NCBI GenBank assembly: GCA_015067435.1
Contig: SVMM01000004.1
Coordinates: 124,001 to 188,000, forward strand
Length of the DNA: 64,000 nt
Direction: 5' to 3'
DNA from: Oscillospiraceae bacterium
GTDB taxonomy: Bacteria; Bacillota; Clostridia; Oscillospirales; Oscillospiraceae
The notes below the pieces were generated by a model. That model had not been told where the DNA came from, did not search any database, and saw nothing but the letters and a program-made list of their open reading frames with translations. The position numbers were made by a program, and so were the translations under genes. Below are positions 53,665-62,659 of this stretch, piece after piece. Position 1 is the stretch's first letter. Each line of letters opens with the position of its first letter.

Positions 53665-53667
53665 TTT

Positions 53668-53743
53668 GCGGGCATAGCTCATCTGGTAGAGCGCCACCTT
53701 GCCAAGGTGGAGGTAGCGAGTTCGAGCCTCGTTGCCCGCTCCA
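53668..53743 (+). tRNA. tRNA-Gly(GCC)
   Basis: Acceptor GCGGGCA/TGCCCGC, anticodon GCC in loop TTGCCAA, CCA encoded. Confidence 0.97.
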
Positions 53744-53751
53744 AAAAAGAG

Positions 53752-53773
53752 AGGCCGGCCATCCGGCCGGCCT
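53752..53773 (+). terminator. hairpin between tRNA-Gly and tRNA-Cys
   Basis: AGGCCGGCC, ATCC loop, GGCCGGCCT, then TTC. It may end most transcripts before tRNA-Cys. Confidence 0.65.
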
Positions 53774-53783
53774 TTCATCATAC

Positions 53784-53858
53784 GGTGACATAGCCAAGTG
53801 GTAAGGCAAGGGTCTGCAAAACCCTCATTCCCCGGTTCAAATCCGGGTGTCACCTCCA
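53784..53858 (+). tRNA. tRNA-Cys(GCA)
   Basis: Acceptor GGTGACA/TGTCACC, anticodon GCA in loop CTGCAAA, CCA end encoded. It is the last gene before the AT-rich island. Confidence 0.97.
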
Positions 53859-53876
53859 GGTGTGCAATACACTTTT

Positions 53877-53906
53877 GATCTCCTCGGCGGAAACGCCGAG
53901 GAGATC
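53877..53906 (+). terminator. hairpin after the tRNA cluster
   Basis: A perfect 13-bp stem, GATCTCCTCGGCG/CGCCGAGGAGATC, with a GAAA tetraloop; a TTTTTT run follows 13 bases later. Confidence 0.7.
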
Positions 53907-53980
53907 AGCCTTTCCGGGCTTTTTTGCCCTCAAAAAACAAGGTGTGTTTCCATTGATCTCCTAACCCGATTTTTCCCGTT

Positions 53981-53998
53981 CACCCGGATTTGAACTGG
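53981..53998 (-). repeat. inverted partial copy of the tRNA-Cys T-arm
   Basis: CACCCGGATTTGAACTGG is the reverse complement of bases 53832-53849 of tRNA-Cys with one mismatch. The rest of 53907-54192 has no gene. Confidence 0.5.
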
Positions 53999-54129
53999 TA
54001 ATTTGGTGCGTTTCCGCGCCGAAGGCGTTGGTGGCGCCCTTTTTGAAATGAAGAAAACCGCCGGAATAGCAAACCGCGGATTAAACAAAGTTTTGAGCGT
54101 CAATTTGTTGAATGTTACAATTCAACGAG

Positions 54130-54173
54130 TTGGCGCCCTTTTTGATTTCAGACGATTTCAAAAAGGGCGCCAA
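54130..54173. repeat. 16-bp inverted repeat with GGCGCCCTTTTTGA
   Basis: TTGGCGCCCTTTTTGA/TCAAAAAGGGCGCCAA around a 12-base loop. A third copy of GGCGCCCTTTTTGA starts at 54033. It could act as a terminator for the minus-strand HTH-TPR gene. Confidence 0.6.
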
Positions 54174-54192
54174 GGGTTCAGAGTAATCTGTC

Positions 54193-55185
54193 TTATTCCT
54201 TAATCCCCTTCAAAGCCGTGATTACATCAGCCATAAGATCGGCGGTAGTTGCATCCTGCCTCGGAACGCCACCTATTACGGCATCCTTGAACAGTGGAGA
54301 TTTCGAGAGATAGCCATCTGATGATTTTGGGTCTAAAAGCTTTGACAGCGGAATTTCTACGGCTTCCTCGCCACAAGCCAAGTGTGCACTCTGACTAGAC
54401 AACACGCTCAGTATGTCAACGCCGCCCCAAAGCTCAAAAATCTCTTTGACTGCCTCTTGCTTATCATGGGCAATCTGTGCCAGGTCATTTTGCAGGAGAG
54501 CGCGTTCAACAGACTCTAATAGGACAAGGTCAGAAAGCAAATCAACAACCTTTCTGAGAATGTAGCCACGCAGTTCAGTCTCGGCCTCTTTTTCCAAGCC
54601 AAGTTCGTGAAGCAACTCTGCATGAGCGAGCCTCTTGTCATTTTTTCTATCAGGGACTTGTGCAAGTGCATTCTCTGCTTTAGCGCGATCACCCCTCTGC
54701 CCGTAAAGACCAACAAGGGTAAAGGATATATCTTCTGCTTGTTCGGGAAGAAGCTCCAGAGCCTTCTCGTAATACTCGATTAGACGTGACAAGCGTTCGA
54801 CATGACTCGAATTATCCCCAATGAGCGAGGTTGACATTATTGCCTCGGCAAAATCTAGGTATAACTGACCGTCCGCTGGGTTTTGGCGCAGCATTTCACT
54901 CATATACGAATATGCTTCGTCGGCTTTCCCGTCAATAAAAAGCATTCTGGCACGATCCTTGGCAAGATATCGCTCGGTATCAGATAGTGACTGATAAAAC
55001 GAGAACAGCTCGTTCAAGTCTGTTTTCAGAGCTCTAGCAAGTGGAGCTAGGATAGCGACATCCGGATAGCTAAGATTTTTCTCCCAGCGGTTTACCGCAG
55101 GAGCAGTCACACCGAGACGCTCTGCAAGTTGAGCTTGTGTTAAGCCTACCGCCTTTCTTTTCTCTTGAATGACATTACCTATCAT
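54193..55185 (-). CDS. XRE-type HTH regulator with TPR-like helical domain
   Basis: 330 residues. An N-terminal HTH (LTQAQLAERLGVTAPAVNRWEK) is followed by about 250 residues of helical repeats (LIEYYEKALELLPEQAEDI, VGLYGQRGDRAKAENALAQ) with TPR spacing. Such proteins are often peptide- or stress-responsive regulators. The ATG has GGAGG 7 bases upstream. It is divergent from the restriction-modification operon and could control it. Its AT-richer codon use fits the island. Confidence 0.9.
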   Translation of the reverse strand: MIGNVIQEKRKAVGLTQAQLAERLGVTAPAVNRWEKNLSYPDVAILAPLARALKTDLNELFSFYQSLSDTERYLAKDRARMLFIDGKADEAYSYMSEMLRQNPADGQLYLDFAEAIMSTSLIGDNSSHVERLSRLIEYYEKALELLPEQAEDISFTLVGLYGQRGDRAKAENALAQVPDRKNDKRLAHAELLHELGLEKEAETELRGYILRKVVDLLSDLVLLESVERALLQNDLAQIAHDKQEAVKEIFELWGGVDILSVLSSQSAHLACGEEAVEIPLSKLLDPKSSDGYLSKSPLFKDAVIGGVPRQDATTADLMADVITALKGIKE

Positions 55186-55284
55186 GTCAATTCCTCCGAA
55201 CAATTTGATTTGTGATCACGGGGTCATTATAACAGCAACAGCTCGGTTTTACCACATATTGTTCGTTAAAAGAAACGAAAGAAA

Positions 55285-55301
55285 ATTAAGTGATACTTAA
55301 T
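55285..55301. promoter_or_regulatory. palindromic operator candidate
   Basis: ATTAAGT, GAT, ACTTAAT in the divergent region between the two HTH genes. Confidence 0.5.
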
Positions 55302-55450
55302 ATTGCCTGCCGTTACCCATTACAAAGCATTATCTATCCGTTAGTGAAGAAAAAGTGCAAAGACGGACAGCCTTTTGTTGCTTCCAGCCACCTTTTGTGT
55401 TAAGATGTCGACAGCCAGATTTATCCTTCCACGGAAAGCGAGGAACCGAA

Positions 55451-55657
55451 GTGGGCGTTTCTTACCGAAAGCTATTCAAGCTTCTCATTGACCGCAAGAT
55501 GAAAAAGAAAGATCTCATGGAGGCTTCGGGCATTAGTCCGTCTTCTATGGCGAAGCTGGGGCGTGATGAGACTGTTAGCCTTGAAGTGCTGATTAAGATT
55601 TGCACTGCTCTACAGGTCGATTTTGGCGACATCATGGAAATCGAAGCTGGGGAGTGA
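55451..55657 (+). CDS. small XRE-family HTH protein
   Basis: 68 residues from a GTG with GAGG 7 bases upstream. The protein is a single HTH domain of the family that starts VSYRKLFKLLIDRKMKKKDL and continues ASGISPSSMAKLGRDETVSLEVL (quoted in two parts). It ends 6 bases before the D12 methylase, so it is likely the controller (C) protein or a repressor of the operon. Confidence 0.88.
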   Translation: MGVSYRKLFKLLIDRKMKKKDLMEASGISPSSMAKLGRDETVSLEVLIKICTALQVDFGDIMEIEAGE

Positions 55658-55663
55658 GACATT

Positions 55664-56743
55664 ATGGGATATAGGTATATCGGCTCAAAAGCCCGGATTG
55701 CCGATGATATTCTGCGGTATCTTGGTCCACCGAAGACAACGGATGGGTGTTTCATCGATGCTTTCTCTGGGACTGGCGTTGTAGCGAGCAAGGCAGCAGA
55801 TCTCGGCTGGCAAATCAAGATAAACGACATGATGCACAATGCTGTGGTGATGTCAGAAGCGAGATTGGTTTCCCGTGCAGACGTGCCATTTTCTTCCCTT
55901 GGTGGTTACGCTGAAGCACTTGAAGATTTGCGTCAAACAGAGCGGAAAGGGTTTATCTGGCGCGAGTATTCTCCCGCTTCGCTTCAGGAGATTGGCATAG
56001 AGAGAAAATACTTCACGGAAGGTAATGCGAAACAAATCGACGGGGCGGTTGAAAAAATCCATGACTGGAGAAAAAAAGGGACAATCAATGCCAAGGAATT
56101 TGCTTTACTCATTTCTACGCTGATCTTTGCAGCAAACAATGTTGCAAACATTGCAGGAACTTACGGATGCTTTTTATCAAAATGGCAACCTCAGGCCCTC
56201 GGGACGCTAAACCTTGTTCCACTTGAAGTACGCGAGGATAGAGTAAAATACAACGTCACAACTGATGATGTCTTTGCTGTCACTAGCAAGCCGGAGGATG
56301 TAGTTTATCTTGATCCACCGTATACAAAGCGTCAGTATGCCTCATATTATCATATTTTGGAGACTATTACGCTCGGCGATGAGCCGATTGTCGAGGGTGT
56401 GGCAGGACTGAGGCCGTGGAAAGAGAAGGCATCTGTGTTCTGCTATAAATTAAAGGCGCTTCGTGCATTGGTCAATCTTGCATCCTCACAAGAGGCGCAC
56501 CGTGTCCTGATTTCGTATAGTAATGATGGACATATTCAGCTCGATCATCTGGTTGAGGAATTAGAAAAGACTGGCACAGTGGATGTGTTGGAACTCGGTT
56601 CTATTGGTCGATATCGGCCAAACGTGATTGCAAGCTCGCACAAACAGGCGGTCAGAGAGTATTTGATTGACTATAGGCATGACAGGGGGACGGAGCGTGA
56701 GCAGACCGTTGACGCTGGAGCAGTTGCTTCTCAGCAAAGCTGA
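55664..56743 (+). CDS. D12-class N6-adenine DNA methyltransferase
   Basis: 359 residues. SAM-binding motif near the start (YIGSKARIADDIL, DAFSGTGVVASKA) and the catalytic DPPY in VVYLDPPYTKRQYASYYH, in the alpha-class order. Methylates adenine N6 within the recognition sequence. Its start follows the small HTH gene at once, and the C-terminal end is overlapped by the next methylase gene by about 47 bases. Confidence 0.92.
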   Translation: MGYRYIGSKARIADDILRYLGPPKTTDGCFIDAFSGTGVVASKAADLGWQIKINDMMHNAVVMSEARLVSRADVPFSSLGGYAEALEDLRQTERKGFIWREYSPASLQEIGIERKYFTEGNAKQIDGAVEKIHDWRKKGTINAKEFALLISTLIFAANNVANIAGTYGCFLSKWQPQALGTLNLVPLEVREDRVKYNVTTDDVFAVTSKPEDVVYLDPPYTKRQYASYYHILETITLGDEPIVEGVAGLRPWKEKASVFCYKLKALRALVNLASSQEAHRVLISYSNDGHIQLDHLVEELEKTGTVDVLELGSIGRYRPNVIASSHKQAVREYLIDYRHDRGTEREQTVDAGAVASQQS

Positions 56744-58853
56744 TGAATATTTAAAATGTATTTCTTCTGATTACGAACAGAGGCTACTGGTGCTTGAGGC
56801 GTATACCGCAAGAATCGGCGGTTTTGATATTGAGAAATACTGGTCGACTTTTCAAATTGAGGTAAACGATGCCGATTTGGTAAAAAATGCCGCAAAGACG
56901 CTTGACCATTTTCTTTCAGAAGCAGACATACCGACTTCACTTGCACTGTCCAGCCTAGCACGGGAGCCTATTCCATTTTCGGAGAAAAAGAAAAATGGAG
57001 CGTTTTATACAGATTTTCGGCTGGCTCAGTTTGTAGCGGATGACTGCAGTTCCTACATTAACCGTGACAGCAGTGTAGCGGATATCGCTGCAGGATCAGG
57101 GATTCTGCTGGCTGCGATTGCGGAGAAATACTACTCCCTTTATCCCGAAAACTATAATCAATGGATTTCCAAGCATGTCTTTGCGTATGATCTCTCAGCA
57201 AATGCGCTTAGAGGCGCCAGAATTGCCCTCATGGTTCATGCTACATCTGTTGAGGCAATCAAGAACATGTGCGGAAACTGGCTAGTTTGCGACAGTTTGC
57301 TAACAGAAGATACAATACTTCCTCATTTTGATATTATCGTAGGGAATCCCCCGTGGGGAAAGGTGAAGCTCTCGCTCCATTCGTTTATCAACAAGGCGGG
57401 TGGCGATTACCATGTTTACGGCTCGCAGTATGGCGAGTTTGATAAGGAGGAGTTTTTAAGCGAAAAACAGAGCGCACTTGAATATAGCAAGGCATTAAAA
57501 AAGCGATATTCACTTCTTGGCGACGCAGAACCCGATATGTACATGGCATTTTTGCAAAAAGCCATCTCCGTTCTCACACCCGGCGGTCATCTATCTTATC
57601 TTGTTCCAGCCGGACTCATTCGTTCACTTGGCACTGAGGAGCTTCGCCGTTTTTTGCTTGGTAACAGCGAAACCCTAAAGTATTACCTGTTAGATAATAA
57701 GGCAAACTTTTTCGAAATCGATACACGCTTCAAGTTTGTTATTATCTCTCAGAACAAAAAACAACATAATGGTTCCGAATGCGACTCTTTCTTGTTCGAG
57801 ATTTGCAACGGGAATAAATGTGGCATTAGCGGGAGCGAAGAAATCGGGTTTAACGTAGAAGAACTGGAAGAGATTCGTCCTGACCTAACAGTCCCTGAAT
57901 GCAGGAGCAAGGCTGAAAAAGACCTTTTCTGCAAAATCTGTAGTAATGGTCGTACTTGGAAGGATGCGTGGTTGGTCGATATTGCTCGGGAAGTCGATAT
58001 GACAAACAACCGCACGGATTTCCATGGGCATGACTCAGATTCTGATATTCCTGTCATTGAAGGACGGATGGTGCAACAATTCCGTTTCGGTGCAAAAGCT
58101 TATGTATCTGGAAGCGGAAGAAGTGCAAAGTGGGTGCCAAATGTCGGAACGATTAAAGCGCAGTTCTTTATGAGTCGAGAGGCTTTTAGTGACCATCTGC
58201 TGCGTAGGATTGATACATTACGTGCAGGATACTGTGACATCGCAGGGCAAACGAACGAACGCGCGATGATGGCGGCCATTGTCCCCCCCGGTGTGGTGTG
58301 TGGAAATAAAGTGCCTACCATAGTATTCCCCGGAGATGACGGAGAAAAGCAGCTCTACTTCTTCATCGGTGTAACAAATAGTTTTGTTTTTGATTGGGTA
58401 TTGCGGCGGGTGCTCTCAACAACGGTCAATTATTTTCTCTTGTTTAGCCTTCCTATGCCGGATATTGACCTTAACAGCAAACTAGCAAACAGAATAATTT
58501 CTCTGACAAAAGATCTTTCTGGAATGGGTGCGGAGTATTATACAGATGCAAAGATGGGGCGGATTCGAGCGGAGCTTGATCTTGCAGTGGCGCAAAGCTA
58601 TGGGTTAGGATTTCGTGATCTTGAGCTTATCATGAGTGATTTTCCGCTGCTTGATCGACACCAGCCGTCCGTCAACGGAGAGCACCGTTCCACTTATACA
58701 CGAGATTTGTTACTATCGATTGCCGAGAAAGAGTTTGGGGAAAAAGTGCGGGGTTATACCCGGCGGGCAGAGTTGGCTGAGAAACAGGATGCGAGGGCAT
58801 ATATCCCAACAGAGATGGTTGAACTCATGAGAGAGGAGGCCCAAAATGCCTGA
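56697..58853 (+). CDS. Eco57I/TaqI-like N6-adenine DNA methyltransferase
   Basis: About 718 residues from a GTG with GGGGGA 6 bases upstream. An N-terminal helical part is followed by GAFYTDFRLAQFVADDC, motif I VADIAAGSGILLAAIAEKY, motif IV IVGNPPWGKVKL, then a long C-terminal region that resembles TaqI/Eco57I-type target recognition domains (EGRMVQQFRFGAKAYVSGS). No PD-(D/E)XK nuclease motif is seen at the N-terminus, so I read it as methylase plus specificity rather than a type IIG enzyme. Confidence 0.88.
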   Translation: MSRPLTLEQLLLSKADEYLKCISSDYEQRLLVLEAYTARIGGFDIEKYWSTFQIEVNDADLVKNAAKTLDHFLSEADIPTSLALSSLAREPIPFSEKKKNGAFYTDFRLAQFVADDCSSYINRDSSVADIAAGSGILLAAIAEKYYSLYPENYNQWISKHVFAYDLSANALRGARIALMVHATSVEAIKNMCGNWLVCDSLLTEDTILPHFDIIVGNPPWGKVKLSLHSFINKAGGDYHVYGSQYGEFDKEEFLSEKQSALEYSKALKKRYSLLGDAEPDMYMAFLQKAISVLTPGGHLSYLVPAGLIRSLGTEELRRFLLGNSETLKYYLLDNKANFFEIDTRFKFVIISQNKKQHNGSECDSFLFEICNGNKCGISGSEEIGFNVEELEEIRPDLTVPECRSKAEKDLFCKICSNGRTWKDAWLVDIAREVDMTNNRTDFHGHDSDSDIPVIEGRMVQQFRFGAKAYVSGSGRSAKWVPNVGTIKAQFFMSREAFSDHLLRRIDTLRAGYCDIAGQTNERAMMAAIVPPGVVCGNKVPTIVFPGDDGEKQLYFFIGVTNSFVFDWVLRRVLSTTVNYFLLFSLPMPDIDLNSKLANRIISLTKDLSGMGAEYYTDAKMGRIRAELDLAVAQSYGLGFRDLELIMSDFPLLDRHQPSVNGEHRSTYTRDLLLSIAEKEFGEKVRGYTRRAELAEKQDARAYIPTEMVELMREEAQNA

Positions 58854-59385
58854 GAGACCGAACATAGGCGTAAAACTGGTAATCTATAAGCGTATTGTCG
58901 AGGGGGACCTGAGCAAATTCACTGCAACTTCCAATATCACTCCATCCGGAGGCGGAGCGCGGGATTTACGTTTTAGCCCTGCGGCTATGTTTTTCCCGAA
59001 GTTCCAGAGAATGTTTCCAGCGGACACTGATGGCATTCTCCGGGGCCAGTTCTTCTGGGCCAACCATGCGCCGACCGAGGCGGAAATTCACCCACCGACA
59101 AACTCGCGTCCAAATGAGGTTCGGATTGGGAAAATCCATGAATGCTTTCCGCAAGAGGTAATACCGAGCGACTCAACGGACTGCGTACTCCTCATTGTGC
59201 TCAATGACGCAGGGCAAGTATATCCGCACTTTACCAGCCTTGCTTCATTGAGGAACGAAAACTGGCATCCAGCAGTAAGAGACCCGATTATCAGGGGCCT
59301 GATTGCGCCAAGAAGTGCAAAAATTACGGCAATGGGGTATGTTGACATAGAAAAAGGAGGGGAATACTCGAATGAACGAACGTGA
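58846..59385 (+). CDS. unknown 179-residue protein of the restriction-modification operon
   Basis: No family recognised. It starts PERPNIGVKLVIYKRIVEG, is rich in strands and aromatic residues with no membrane segment, and has the pattern PSGGGARDLRF and FFWANHAPTEAEIHPP. It overlaps the methylase by 8 bases and the AAA+ gene by 14, so it is produced with them. McrB homologues normally carry an N-terminal DNA-binding domain; here the AAA+ protein lacks one, so this protein may be the detached recognition module (inference). Confidence 0.8.
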   Translation: MPERPNIGVKLVIYKRIVEGDLSKFTATSNITPSGGGARDLRFSPAAMFFPKFQRMFPADTDGILRGQFFWANHAPTEAEIHPPTNSRPNEVRIGKIHECFPQEVIPSDSTDCVLLIVLNDAGQVYPHFTSLASLRNENWHPAVRDPIIRGLIAPRSAKITAMGYVDIEKGGEYSNERT

Positions 59386-60466
59386 AGTCTTGCAGAATCT
59401 TCAGGCAAAGAAGAATGTCCTTTTGATGGGCGCACCAGGAACCGGTAAGTCAAAGCTCATGAATGATGTCGCCAGAGCGTTTGAGCGCGGTATTGAGATA
59501 AACCCCACTCCGACACATAACCCCGGTGCAGCCATTCCAATCCCGGCAATTCCGGACGCTAACACTCTCGGTACACTGCCCATGATGCAGAGAGCGCATC
59601 GGAAGGTGTTTCGGACAACGCTTCATCAAAACTCAAAATTTCGTGATTTCCTGACAGGGATTACCCCGCGCTTTGATGGTTCCGAAGGATATCAGATTAG
59701 CGAAGGTATCCTCTACCGCGCCAACGAGTTTGCAAAACAACCTGATAGTGCTGCACTTCTTATCATTGATGAGCTTAATCGTGGCCCGGCGATTGAAGTC
59801 TTCGGCGGAAGTATTGTAACGATAGAAGCAGACAAGCGTCTCGGCGATGACAACACCCCTGCAGCAAACACACAGTTCTTTGAGATTGTTAGCCCCGATA
59901 CGGGCGATTACATTGAATACGCATTTTCCCCGCATCTTTATATTCTTGCCGCGATGAACCAAGCTGACGTTTCTGTCGCACCGCTTGACGTTGCATTCAT
60001 GCGAAGATGGATGAGCATGATGCTCGAACCCAACTATTCTCCAATCTATGATAAGTTTGGTATTGTAGCAACAGCAGATATTCCCGTAGAGAACCCGTCA
60101 ATTCAGGACGTTTATCATGTCGCCGCAAAAGCATTGGAGGCCATCAACAAAAAGATCGTCGTTGGCCGAGGCGCGGAGTATCAACTCGGACAGGGTGTTT
60201 TTCTTTCGACTTCTCCCTCGGGGAACACGCTAAACGACGCACTCAAGTTTGTTACGGATGCATGGGCGATGATCTATGCACATATCGAAGAACTGTTCTT
60301 TGGTGAGCCGATTGCAATGGCTTATGTTTTGAACGCTGACAGTGATAGTTCTCCATACTCGTTGCAAGAAGTCACTTTTGCAGGGGAAGCAAAGTTTGTG
60401 TTGTCCCATACTGAGATTAACTGCGATACGATTTTTGGACTTTACCGCTCACTTTTGGAGGAATAA
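59372..60466 (+). CDS. McrB-like AAA+ NTPase
   Basis: 364 residues, almost only the motor domain. Walker A GAPGTGKSKL near residue 20, Walker B LLIIDELNRGP, and LAAMNQADVSVAPLDVAFMRRW, which aligns with the MNTAD signature and arginine finger of McrB GTPases. In McrBC the ring translocates DNA and drives the nuclease partner. It starts at ATG with GGAGGGG 9 bases upstream, 14 bases inside the unknown gene, and ends 5 bases before the mcrC-like gene. Confidence 0.9.
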   Translation: MNEREVLQNLQAKKNVLLMGAPGTGKSKLMNDVARAFERGIEINPTPTHNPGAAIPIPAIPDANTLGTLPMMQRAHRKVFRTTLHQNSKFRDFLTGITPRFDGSEGYQISEGILYRANEFAKQPDSAALLIIDELNRGPAIEVFGGSIVTIEADKRLGDDNTPAANTQFFEIVSPDTGDYIEYAFSPHLYILAAMNQADVSVAPLDVAFMRRWMSMMLEPNYSPIYDKFGIVATADIPVENPSIQDVYHVAAKALEAINKKIVVGRGAEYQLGQGVFLSTSPSGNTLNDALKFVTDAWAMIYAHIEELFFGEPIAMAYVLNADSDSSPYSLQEVTFAGEAKFVLSHTEINCDTIFGLYRSLLEE

Positions 60467-60471
60467 CAACC

Positions 60472-61719
60472 GTGAAGCTGACGCTTGTCGAATATGGCAA
60501 CGGAATAGAGATTGCCGAGGACATTCGGCCACTAATAGACCGGGCGAACAAAGTCATAGGACAAGCTCTCCGGGTTAAGCGAAGCGCGCTTGTAATTACC
60601 GACGGGAAACTCCGGGCACTCGGAATCGCTGGAACAATTCGCCTCGACAAGAACCTTGAACTCGAAATTGTTCCAAAGATGCTCGACGATCAAGGCGAGA
60701 GCGATTGGAAAGAGTCGTTGTTCCTGCTTGCAGCTCTTTCCAAATATGGAAACATCATTACGAGTGAGCATATCCATTCAAGCACCGCCTACAAGGATTC
60801 ACTTTATGATATTGCCGGACGAGTGCTGGCAAGGGAGTATTCTCACCTCCGACGGAAGCCAATCCGACAGTATCGGCGCGAGAAATTTGCAGATTTCTCT
60901 ATCGAGGGAGAAATCAATTTTGAACTTGTTTTTGAGAGAAATCCAGATGGCATTCCGCAGGAACGAGTGTCCTTTGATAAAATCAACCCTTATAACGCAG
61001 CGATCCAAGCTGCAATGCGAATCGTGCTGCCCTATGTTAAAGAGGCTTCGATTCGAGAAACGCTCAACCGAGCAATACAAGAGCTTGGCCATCAATCTCG
61101 GTTTATCCCAAAACGGCTCAAAGTGCCCGCTCGGAATCGCGAATGGGCGGAGACCTATAACCTCGCCTATGATATCGTTACTGGCATGGGCAGTTCTTTG
61201 GAGAATGGCGAAATCATGTCGCCAAGCTTTATTGTTGACACATGGAGAATTTGGGAATGGTTGATCACCGTTGCCTTTAAGGTTGGTCTCGGAAACAGAC
61301 TCCGTGTTATTCCGCAAGCTACCATTCCATGGGGAGAGAAGAAAGCAAATGGAAAACGATCCCGAGTCAATGTTTTTCCCGATGTTGCAATATACAGCCT
61401 TACCGATACCGCAGAGCCGATTTTTCTCGTCGACGCAAAGTACAAGACTCTTTCCGATAACACAGAAATAGATCGTTCAGACCTTTATGAAGCGTTTGCT
61501 TTCTGTCACGCTACTGGCGCAAAAAAGCTGTTTCTCGCGTATCCAACGATTGCCGAAGATGAGATAGAATCTGGAAGTGTTGCAACTGTATCCAACTACG
61601 AAATCGAGGATGTGACGATTTCCGCCATTCAGGTTGCGTTCGGATCGATTACAAAGCAAGGCGATATAACGGCGTTTTGCCGAAAAATGTCAGCAGAGAT
61701 AATGACGGCTATCGCCTGA
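60472..61719 (+). CDS. McrC-like PD-(D/E)XK endonuclease subunit
   Basis: 415 residues. The N-terminal McrC-like domain (LFLLAALSKYGNII, LLAREYS-like helices, NRAIQEL) leads to a C-terminal nuclease core with VFPDVAIY and FLVDAKYK, the D...DxK pattern, preceded by WRIWEWLI. It should cut DNA under control of the AAA+ partner. The start codon is GTG after GGAGGAATAACAACC. Together with two adenine methylases this is arranged like LlaJI-type R-M operons, where the methylases are cytosine type. Confidence 0.9.
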   Translation: MKLTLVEYGNGIEIAEDIRPLIDRANKVIGQALRVKRSALVITDGKLRALGIAGTIRLDKNLELEIVPKMLDDQGESDWKESLFLLAALSKYGNIITSEHIHSSTAYKDSLYDIAGRVLAREYSHLRRKPIRQYRREKFADFSIEGEINFELVFERNPDGIPQERVSFDKINPYNAAIQAAMRIVLPYVKEASIRETLNRAIQELGHQSRFIPKRLKVPARNREWAETYNLAYDIVTGMGSSLENGEIMSPSFIVDTWRIWEWLITVAFKVGLGNRLRVIPQATIPWGEKKANGKRSRVNVFPDVAIYSLTDTAEPIFLVDAKYKTLSDNTEIDRSDLYEAFAFCHATGAKKLFLAYPTIAEDEIESGSVATVSNYEIEDVTISAIQVAFGSITKQGDITAFCRKMSAEIMTAIA

Positions 61720-61848
61720 CAAAAACGGGTAAAACAGTCGAAGTTCGATGGTGGCGGGAATTGAAACGACAGCGAACCAGAACGACTGAAACCACAATGG
61801 CACGACTAGTTCAGAGCATAGCGTCGCAGTAACAACAAGGAGATAAAA

Positions 61849-62568
61849 ATGACTGATAAGGAAACTCTCAAAATCGGTATGGCCGCAATGGAACGAGCCA
61901 TTCAAAGTAATAGGCTTTTCGAAGAAGACTTTGATGCCATATCTGATGCAGCAATTGCACTGAGTGATGTTGTCTATGACGGTATGGTATCATACAAGCA
62001 AAGTGGATTAGATGTGCCATACTTGGCCATGGAAGAAACCATGTTTGATATGGACCTGGACCAGTATACACGGATATTTGAAAACACCCTCTTCGAGAAT
62101 GATTCGATACATGATACTTATTATCTTCTGGGAAACTTATATCTAAATGAGCATTATGGTATTGTTTCAGACAGGATTAACAGAAAAATAGAAATAGTAA
62201 CTCAAGGTGTCCATATTTGTTCGGTTCTGAAACTCAGGGGAAAGCCAGAATATGTCAAAAAAGCTTTGGGATTCAAGAAGGAAATCTGTGGTCACATTGT
62301 TGATTGCTGCGACTTCTATCAGTTTTGGGTAGATAGAAGTGAAATGGATATTCACTATTACGGACTATCTGCGGCACAGAAACAGCCATTGATTAACGTT
62401 TACATTTCCATGCTGAGAGATATAAGGCAAATTGAACCAGACTATATGCGAAGCGCACAGTGCTTTCAAATACCAGATCCTTATGATCTTCCCTCAGAAG
62501 AGATGCCGGAGATAGAGCGCAGAAATATTGCAAAAGAAGAGTGGTTTAGAAGCATTGAGCTGACATAA
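61849..62568 (+). CDS. unknown 239-residue protein
   Basis: A helical, soluble protein with charged ends. No recognised motif; cysteines at ICGHIVDCCDF. The ATG has AAGGAG 7 bases upstream. It lies 130 bases after mcrC-like gene without an evident terminator, so it may be the last gene of the defence operon or an independent cargo gene. A terminator follows. Confidence 0.75.
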   Translation: MTDKETLKIGMAAMERAIQSNRLFEEDFDAISDAAIALSDVVYDGMVSYKQSGLDVPYLAMEETMFDMDLDQYTRIFENTLFENDSIHDTYYLLGNLYLNEHYGIVSDRINRKIEIVTQGVHICSVLKLRGKPEYVKKALGFKKEICGHIVDCCDFYQFWVDRSEMDIHYYGLSAAQKQPLINVYISMLRDIRQIEPDYMRSAQCFQIPDPYDLPSEEMPEIERRNIAKEEWFRSIELT

Positions 62569-62613
62569 TATGCACAACCGCTGTTTGCATAATGAATCAA
62601 ATCACAATACAAC

Positions 62614-62640
62614 GGAGCAGGTGTTATCCTGCTCCTCAAA
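62614..62640 (+). terminator. terminator after the unknown gene
   Basis: GGAGCAGG, TGTTAT, CCTGCTCC, then a TCAAATTTT tail. Confidence 0.75.
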
Positions 62641-62659
62641 TTTTGTAAGGAGAAAAATA

